From the NCBI GenBank assembly GCA_023421875.1, contig JAEZSM010000071.1, positions 1 through 7,990 of the forward strand: 7,990 nucleotides of DNA, read 5' to 3'. Below are positions 4,269 through 7,990 of the stretch, piece after piece. The stretch comes from Spirochaetota bacterium (lineage in GTDB: Bacteria > Spirochaetota > Spirochaetia > Treponematales > Rectinemataceae). Within the stretch, counting starts at the first letter, position 1, and each line of letters opens with the position of its first letter. The position numbers were made by a program, and so were the translations under genes. The notes below the pieces were generated by a model. The model worked only from the letters and a program-made list of their open reading frames with translations. It was not told the DNA's origin and ran no database searches.

Positions 4269-7229
4269 ATGGTCCACGGACACAAGGGATTTTGGAATAT
4301 GCTGTTCAAGCTTTTCATTGCCTTGCCCCTTGCCGTTCCAGTGCTCGTTTCTTCCTGCGCGACCGGAGCCTTCATTCCTTCACCGGCCTCGCTTTTTCAG
4401 GATTATGTGGAAGAAGAAATCATGAGGGCTGACAGCGAAGGAGAACTTTACAGTCCCGGCCTTAACCAGAAAGCTGCGGAGTCGGCGCTCTTAGCCTCGC
4501 TTATCGAACTGCCGCAGCCCTCGACCTATATGTACGAAACGGTGCTAGAACCAGATCCCTGGCACGGCAGGAGCGCTGAGCAGACCGGAATGCCGAGCCT
4601 GCAGGAAATCGATAAGGCCGCAGGCGAAGGCTCCGGGACCGAAGTACGATATTTCTTGAACTCTAGATCCGCCGAGGGCGAGGCGCGCGAGATCGCCCGC
4701 CGGCGCTTTGAACAGGCATTTGCTGAACTCGATGCCATGGATCGAGGGGAATTAGAGAGGCTAGTGGGTACTCATTCCGCCTTCGACGCGATACAGAATG
4801 ATTCCGGCAAGGCCAAGAACCTCTCGCTACTAGTAAGCGCGAGCACAAGCTGGAGCAGCAAATACGCTTTTTCCCTCGCTTTTGCCGCGGCGGTCTTCGC
4901 CATGGATTCGCAGAGCAGGAATGGACTGAACAACTTAGCAGCGGCCATTCTTGATTTTGGGGAATGGAAAGCAGAAACGAAGGGCTCTTCCCTGGAAGAA
5001 TACTGGGTAGACGCAAAATCGCTTTACACGACGGCGCTGGAATTGAGTCTCGAAAAGGGCAGGGGCGAATACAGCATCGATTCCTTACCGCAGCTTGTAA
5101 ACCTGGGCAATCTCCTGGTTGATGCGGGTGCCCTAGAGGAAGCGCGAGGCTGTTTTTTAGCCGCCCGGGGCTTGGATAGCCGATCATGGGAAGTAGCCCT
5201 CGGCCTGGCTTCCACCTATATCGCCCAGGGCAATGCTCAAAGGGCTGCCCTGATTCTCCGGGACCCGCGCCTCGAGCGCCCGGCAATCTACGCCGCCGCG
5301 GCCCGATCGGAACAAAGCCTTGGTCGAACCGAGTCGGTGGCTGGCATACCACTGGAGTCTCCCGAACAGGTTTATGAACAGGGTATAGCCGCGCTTCAGT
5401 CCGAGCCCCTGATGACAGCCGCCGAGTTCGTGGCCGGGCTTGACCAGGAAGAGCGGAACAAGATGCGTTACTTTGTGGAAAACCTGCCGGTCAAGGGAAG
5501 CTTTGTTGCCCCTCCTATCACCATTGTGGCCCAATATTCCAGCCTCAAAGCCATCTCCCAGCCCATGGGCATTGGCTCTTTGATGGATTTCTCGGAAGCC
5601 CTCGGGCGATATGCCATACGGACCAGCGTATCGATCGCGGAGGATCAGATAGCCATGGCCGAGCGGATGGGCATGGATATCGACATCGGTATCGATCTGG
5701 ACGATGTGGCGGCTCACCCGGAAAAATACCAGGATTATTCGGCGGATGTTCGGGTATCAGGACAAGAAAATGCCCAACAATACGCCGCTGGTCTGGAGAA
5801 GGATGCCGCAGCGGCGGAAGCCGAGCTGGCTACGGGCAAGAGCGAAACAGCCTTGAAGATGGCCTCCACCATAGATCCGGCATTTACAATTCTACGGATG
5901 AACCCGGCCGATTATGCCGATCCATTCAACCTTCTTGTCCAGCGCCATAACTTTACCCTGCTCAACAGGAAAACCAACGCATACAAGGGATATATGTTCT
6001 CAACCAACAAAAAAGCCCACTTCGCCGTGGAAGGAATTTTGCGCCAAGCGGCCCAGAAGCTTGGCGAGCTGGAAAAAGCAATGGAGAAGGCCACTGAGCT
6101 TTTTGACAACGAGAAAGAAGCGGCCGAAAAACGGGGGGAGAACACCGAGAGCGCCGAATGGAAGCTGAAAGAGCACAGGATTCACCAGAAATACTTCACC
6201 GAGATGAATTCAGTGGCGGAAAGAGCATGGAGCCAGGCTACTTCGGTGGCTTCGGTCAACTACCTCCAAAAGATCAAACCCCAGGCCGAGGCCTATTACT
6301 ACGATGTGCTTCGCCATATCGCCCTGATATCCGATCCTGGGGTGAGAGCGGAAAAAGACAGGCAGTTCAGAGCTTCCCTGGACCAGGCCGTGCATTGGGG
6401 ATTGTGCACGGTACTTGTGGCCTATGGCTCACTGCGATACCACGACGAATGGGACTGCGATTGTGACATTAAAGCCCTTCTCAGCCAGCGCGAAGAGGAG
6501 CGAAAGCAATTGGACAAGGAGGAATCGGAGCGGATTGAGCGGTCGATGGAGGCAAAAAAACGTTTCGAGTCAGGGGAAATACCCGATTCCTCTCCACTAT
6601 TCAAAAAGCTGGATTCCTATGGTACCGACCTGAACATACCGTTTATCCCCTTCCTCTCGGGTCGGGTATCCTGCGCCCGTACCGTAGTCAACCTGGATTT
6701 CAAGCTCCCGGTGCCAGGATCTCCGTCGTTTTCCGGCGGCTGGGCGGAATCGGCCTTTACGGGGGCAAGAAACTATAGGGGAAAGGTTTCGGTGGGTCTA
6801 AGCGGCGACAGCGCGGCGGGCAAAGTGTCGGCAGCGCTTACGGCAAAGCTTTCGATCGATGTAGACGGGCAGGGTGTGATATCGGACTACAAGGTCGCAG
6901 GAGGAGCCAAGGTAAGTCTTTCGGGCAAGGCGGGCGAGCTCGGTGTGGGGGGTGAGGTGTCGGTGGGCGCCGATGGTAATATCGACTCGGATTTTAGCGC
7001 CAGCGCTCAAACCAGCCTGAAAAGTAACTTTGGGGAAGCCACGGTCGGCTTCGAGGCCAGCACGAGCCGGGGCAACAGACTCACCGGGAAGCTGGAGCAA
7101 AGCCTCGGCCAGATGCAGGAGCTATTGGATGAAGGCTCCAAACAGACCCTGGGAGAGGAATGGGAAGATCATTCTCCAACGAAAGACTTACTAAAGAAGG
7201 AGCTCTGGACGGGAGCCTTCGCATTATGA
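4269..7229 (+). CDS. Large predicted lipoprotein with TPR-like, coiled-coil and beta-rich regions; function unknown
   Basis: I do not recognise this 986-residue protein. Residues 1-30 look like a lipoprotein signal: MVHGHKGFWNMLFK, a hydrophobic stretch, then LVSSC with Cys30 as the likely lipidated residue. It should be anchored to a membrane facing the periplasm or the outside. The first half is helical. The region around 275-333 fits two tandem TPR units (spaced L-G-A-A pattern, e.g. NLGNLLVDAGALEEAR), suggesting protein binding. Residues about 586-655 and 735-766 are highly charged and probably coiled coil. Between them lies a conserved-looking block with C713 and a CDCD motif (C730, C732) after HDEW. 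Residues about 805-935 switch to short Gly/Ser-rich alternating strands (e.g. GKVSVGLSGDS), and the last 50 residues are again charged and helical. There is no enzyme motif. It is followed by a phosphoesterase with a 4-base overlap. A secretion or envelope scaffold role is possible but is only a guess. Confidence 0.85.
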   Translation: MVHGHKGFWNMLFKLFIALPLAVPVLVSSCATGAFIPSPASLFQDYVEEEIMRADSEGELYSPGLNQKAAESALLASLIELPQPSTYMYETVLEPDPWHGRSAEQTGMPSLQEIDKAAGEGSGTEVRYFLNSRSAEGEAREIARRRFEQAFAELDAMDRGELERLVGTHSAFDAIQNDSGKAKNLSLLVSASTSWSSKYAFSLAFAAAVFAMDSQSRNGLNNLAAAILDFGEWKAETKGSSLEEYWVDAKSLYTTALELSLEKGRGEYSIDSLPQLVNLGNLLVDAGALEEARGCFLAARGLDSRSWEVALGLASTYIAQGNAQRAALILRDPRLERPAIYAAAARSEQSLGRTESVAGIPLESPEQVYEQGIAALQSEPLMTAAEFVAGLDQEERNKMRYFVENLPVKGSFVAPPITIVAQYSSLKAISQPMGIGSLMDFSEALGRYAIRTSVSIAEDQIAMAERMGMDIDIGIDLDDVAAHPEKYQDYSADVRVSGQENAQQYAAGLEKDAAAAEAELATGKSETALKMASTIDPAFTILRMNPADYADPFNLLVQRHNFTLLNRKTNAYKGYMFSTNKKAHFAVEGILRQAAQKLGELEKAMEKATELFDNEKEAAEKRGENTESAEWKLKEHRIHQKYFTEMNSVAERAWSQATSVASVNYLQKIKPQAEAYYYDVLRHIALISDPGVRAEKDRQFRASLDQAVHWGLCTVLVAYGSLRYHDEWDCDCDIKALLSQREEERKQLDKEESERIERSMEAKKRFESGEIPDSSPLFKKLDSYGTDLNIPFIPFLSGRVSCARTVVNLDFKLPVPGSPSFSGGWAESAFTGARNYRGKVSVGLSGDSAAGKVSAALTAKLSIDVDGQGVISDYKVAGGAKVSLSGKAGELGVGGEVSVGADGNIDSDFSASAQTSLKSNFGEATVGFEASTSRGNRLTGKLEQSLGQMQELLDEGSKQTLGEEWEDHSPTKDLLKKELWTGAFAL
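5061..5237 (+). other. TPR-like repeat segment within the lipoprotein
   Basis: This segment encodes residues 265-323 of the 986-residue protein, which carry two adjacent helix-turn-helix units with the TPR spacing of small and large hydrophobic residues. The first runs NLGNLLVDAGALEEAR then GCFLAARGLDS. The second runs ALGLASTYIAQGNAQRAALIL and ends a few codons past this span. An earlier degenerate unit containing SLYTTALELS precedes it. TPR units generally bind other proteins. The partner is unknown. Confidence 0.55.
6681..7073 (+). other. Gly/Ser-rich beta-strand tail within the lipoprotein
   Basis: This region encodes residues 805-935. They alternate hydrophobic with small or polar residues in strands of about 8-10, separated by Gly/Asp/Ser turns (VSVGLSGDS, KVSLSGKAG, GEVSVGADG, ATVGFEAS). 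It contrasts sharply with the helical, charged sequence before it. The pattern fits an amphipathic beta sheet, a small barrel or a beta-solenoid. Few aromatic residues are present, which argues against an ordinary outer-membrane barrel. No family is recognised. Confidence 0.5.
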
Positions 7230-7939
7230 AAGGAAAAACAAGCAGGCTTTTGGTGCTTTCGGATATCCACGGCCATGCCGATATGGCCGGGATTATTGCA
7301 GCCCGGCATCCGGGCATTGAAGGAATCCTCATAGCAGGCGATATCACCAATTTCGGGAATGCCGATGCGGTAAGGAGAGTACTGGATGCCTTGAAGCCCC
7401 GAGGAGGGATGCAGGGTGTCCATGGGGTCTCGGGCAACTGCGACACCCTCTCGGCAAGACGATATTTTTCAGCATCAGGCTTGGATTTGGAGGCCGGCGG
7501 TTTTGAATCCTCGGAGCTATTTATCCTGGGAGCAGGCGGGGGCTTGCGCAGGGCGGGCATCACGAGCTTCGAACGCAGCGAAGGGGAGCTGGAAGCAGCT
7601 CTAGGCCCAGGACTCGACGCGGCAAACAAAAAAACAGGACCCCGTCCCAGGACGAAGCCCCTCATCGTCGTAACCCATTCGCCGCCCTACGGCACTAACG
7701 CCGACCTGCATGCGGGCATGCACGTGGGAAGCAAGACGTTTTCCCGCCTCATGGGCAGGTATGGCCCGGAAGTATGGATCTGCGGCCACATCCACGAGTC
7801 CCGCTGCGTGTCCCTGGAGGACGGTACGCTGGTGATTAACCCCGGTCCCTGCGCTCTTGGCTACCACGCGATACTTGAAATAGGCCGGGAAGGGGAAGAT
7901 CAGGTGCCGGAACTTAAGGCTTTTCTTTTCTCGCTGTAG
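7226..7939 (+). CDS. Calcineurin-like metallophosphoesterase, COG2129 (Icc-related) type
   Basis: This is a cytoplasmic two-metal phosphoesterase of 237 residues with no signal peptide. All five metal-site blocks are present and in order: DIHGH (D13, H15), GD at 38-39, GNCD (N71), TH (H151) and GHIH (H188, H190). The THSPPYGT block, the HVGSK that follows it (166-170) and the INPGP near the end match the COG2129 branch rather than YfcE or Icc cyclic-nucleotide enzymes. The substrate is not known from sequence. It may be a phosphodiester or phosphomonoester. The ATG at 7226 overlaps the upstream TGA (ATGA), with GGGAG 10 bases before it, so translation is probably coupled to the lipoprotein. 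An in-frame ATG at 7160 would add 22 unrelated residues inside the lipoprotein gene and is disfavoured. It ends in TAG shortly before a palindrome. Confidence 0.9.
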   Translation: MKGKTSRLLVLSDIHGHADMAGIIAARHPGIEGILIAGDITNFGNADAVRRVLDALKPRGGMQGVHGVSGNCDTLSARRYFSASGLDLEAGGFESSELFILGAGGGLRRAGITSFERSEGELEAALGPGLDAANKKTGPRPRTKPLIVVTHSPPYGTNADLHAGMHVGSKTFSRLMGRYGPEVWICGHIHESRCVSLEDGTLVINPGPCALGYHAILEIGREGEDQVPELKAFLFSL

Positions 7940-7960
7940 CGTTTTACTCAGGGACCCGGC

Positions 7961-7990
7961 CTTCCGAGGCGGCCTCGGCCGCCTCGGAAG
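7961..7990 (+). terminator. Perfect 30-base palindrome after the phosphoesterase gene, probable terminator
   Basis: Two 14-base arms (7961-7974 and 7977-7990) are exact inverted copies around a two-base centre. In RNA they would give a stem of about 12 base pairs with a six-base loop. It begins 21 bases after the stop codon at 7939. The window ends exactly at the end of the right arm, so any following T-tract is not visible. It could also be a bidirectional terminator with a convergent gene to the right, or one copy of a dispersed palindromic repeat. Confidence 0.6.

Noticed and set aside
5184..5717. Minus-strand open frames opposite the lipoprotein gene (also 4663-5352)
   Set aside because: They lack ribosome binding sites and recognisable domains. 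The plus-strand frame runs uninterrupted for nearly 3 kb with a strong start site.
7160..7225. Upstream in-frame ATG for the phosphoesterase
   Set aside because: The extra 22 residues precede the family's usual N-terminus and lie inside the lipoprotein gene. The ATGA overlap at 7226 with GGGAG upstream is the better start.

Overview
The window holds five protein genes in two divergent groups on moderately GC-rich DNA with bacterial start sites and ribosome binding sites. The organism is a diderm bacterium, most likely a spirochaete of the Treponema/Spirochaeta type. This is an inference of moderate to low confidence. It rests on the BMP/PnrA-type transporter, a lipoprotein signal with a relaxed VSSC lipobox, and a YbiT-type ABC-F protein whose form resembles those I recall from Firmicutes and spirochaetes. 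No rRNA, tRNA, CRISPR array, insertion sequence or phage gene was seen, and no stretch over 300 bases lacks a gene.

Minus strand, read right to left. A YbiT-like ABC-F ribosome-associated ATPase (4117 to 2486) starts at GTG. After a 159-base gap with a consensus-like sigma-70 promoter and a GGCGCC inverted repeat at the predicted transcription start comes a BMP/PnrA-family solute-binding protein (2326 to 1247). An intrinsic terminator follows (1223 to 1188), then the double-domain ATP-binding subunit of the same importer (1095 to 1, cut by the window edge; its permease genes should lie further left). The binding protein and ATPase form an importer for a nucleoside-like, or perhaps riboflavin-like, solute. 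The terminator between them probably keeps the binding protein in excess over the membrane parts.

Plus strand. A 151-base divergent gap leads to a 986-residue predicted lipoprotein (4269 to 7229) that I do not recognise. It has an all-helical, TPR-like first half, a coiled-coil centre with a CDCD cysteine motif, and a Gly/Ser-rich beta-strand tail. Its stop overlaps the start (ATGA) of a COG2129-type metallophosphoesterase with a complete metal-binding motif set (7226 to 7939). A perfect 30-base palindrome closes the window and is probably that operon's terminator. The lipoprotein and its translationally coupled phosphoesterase are the least described part of the window and the best place to look for something new.
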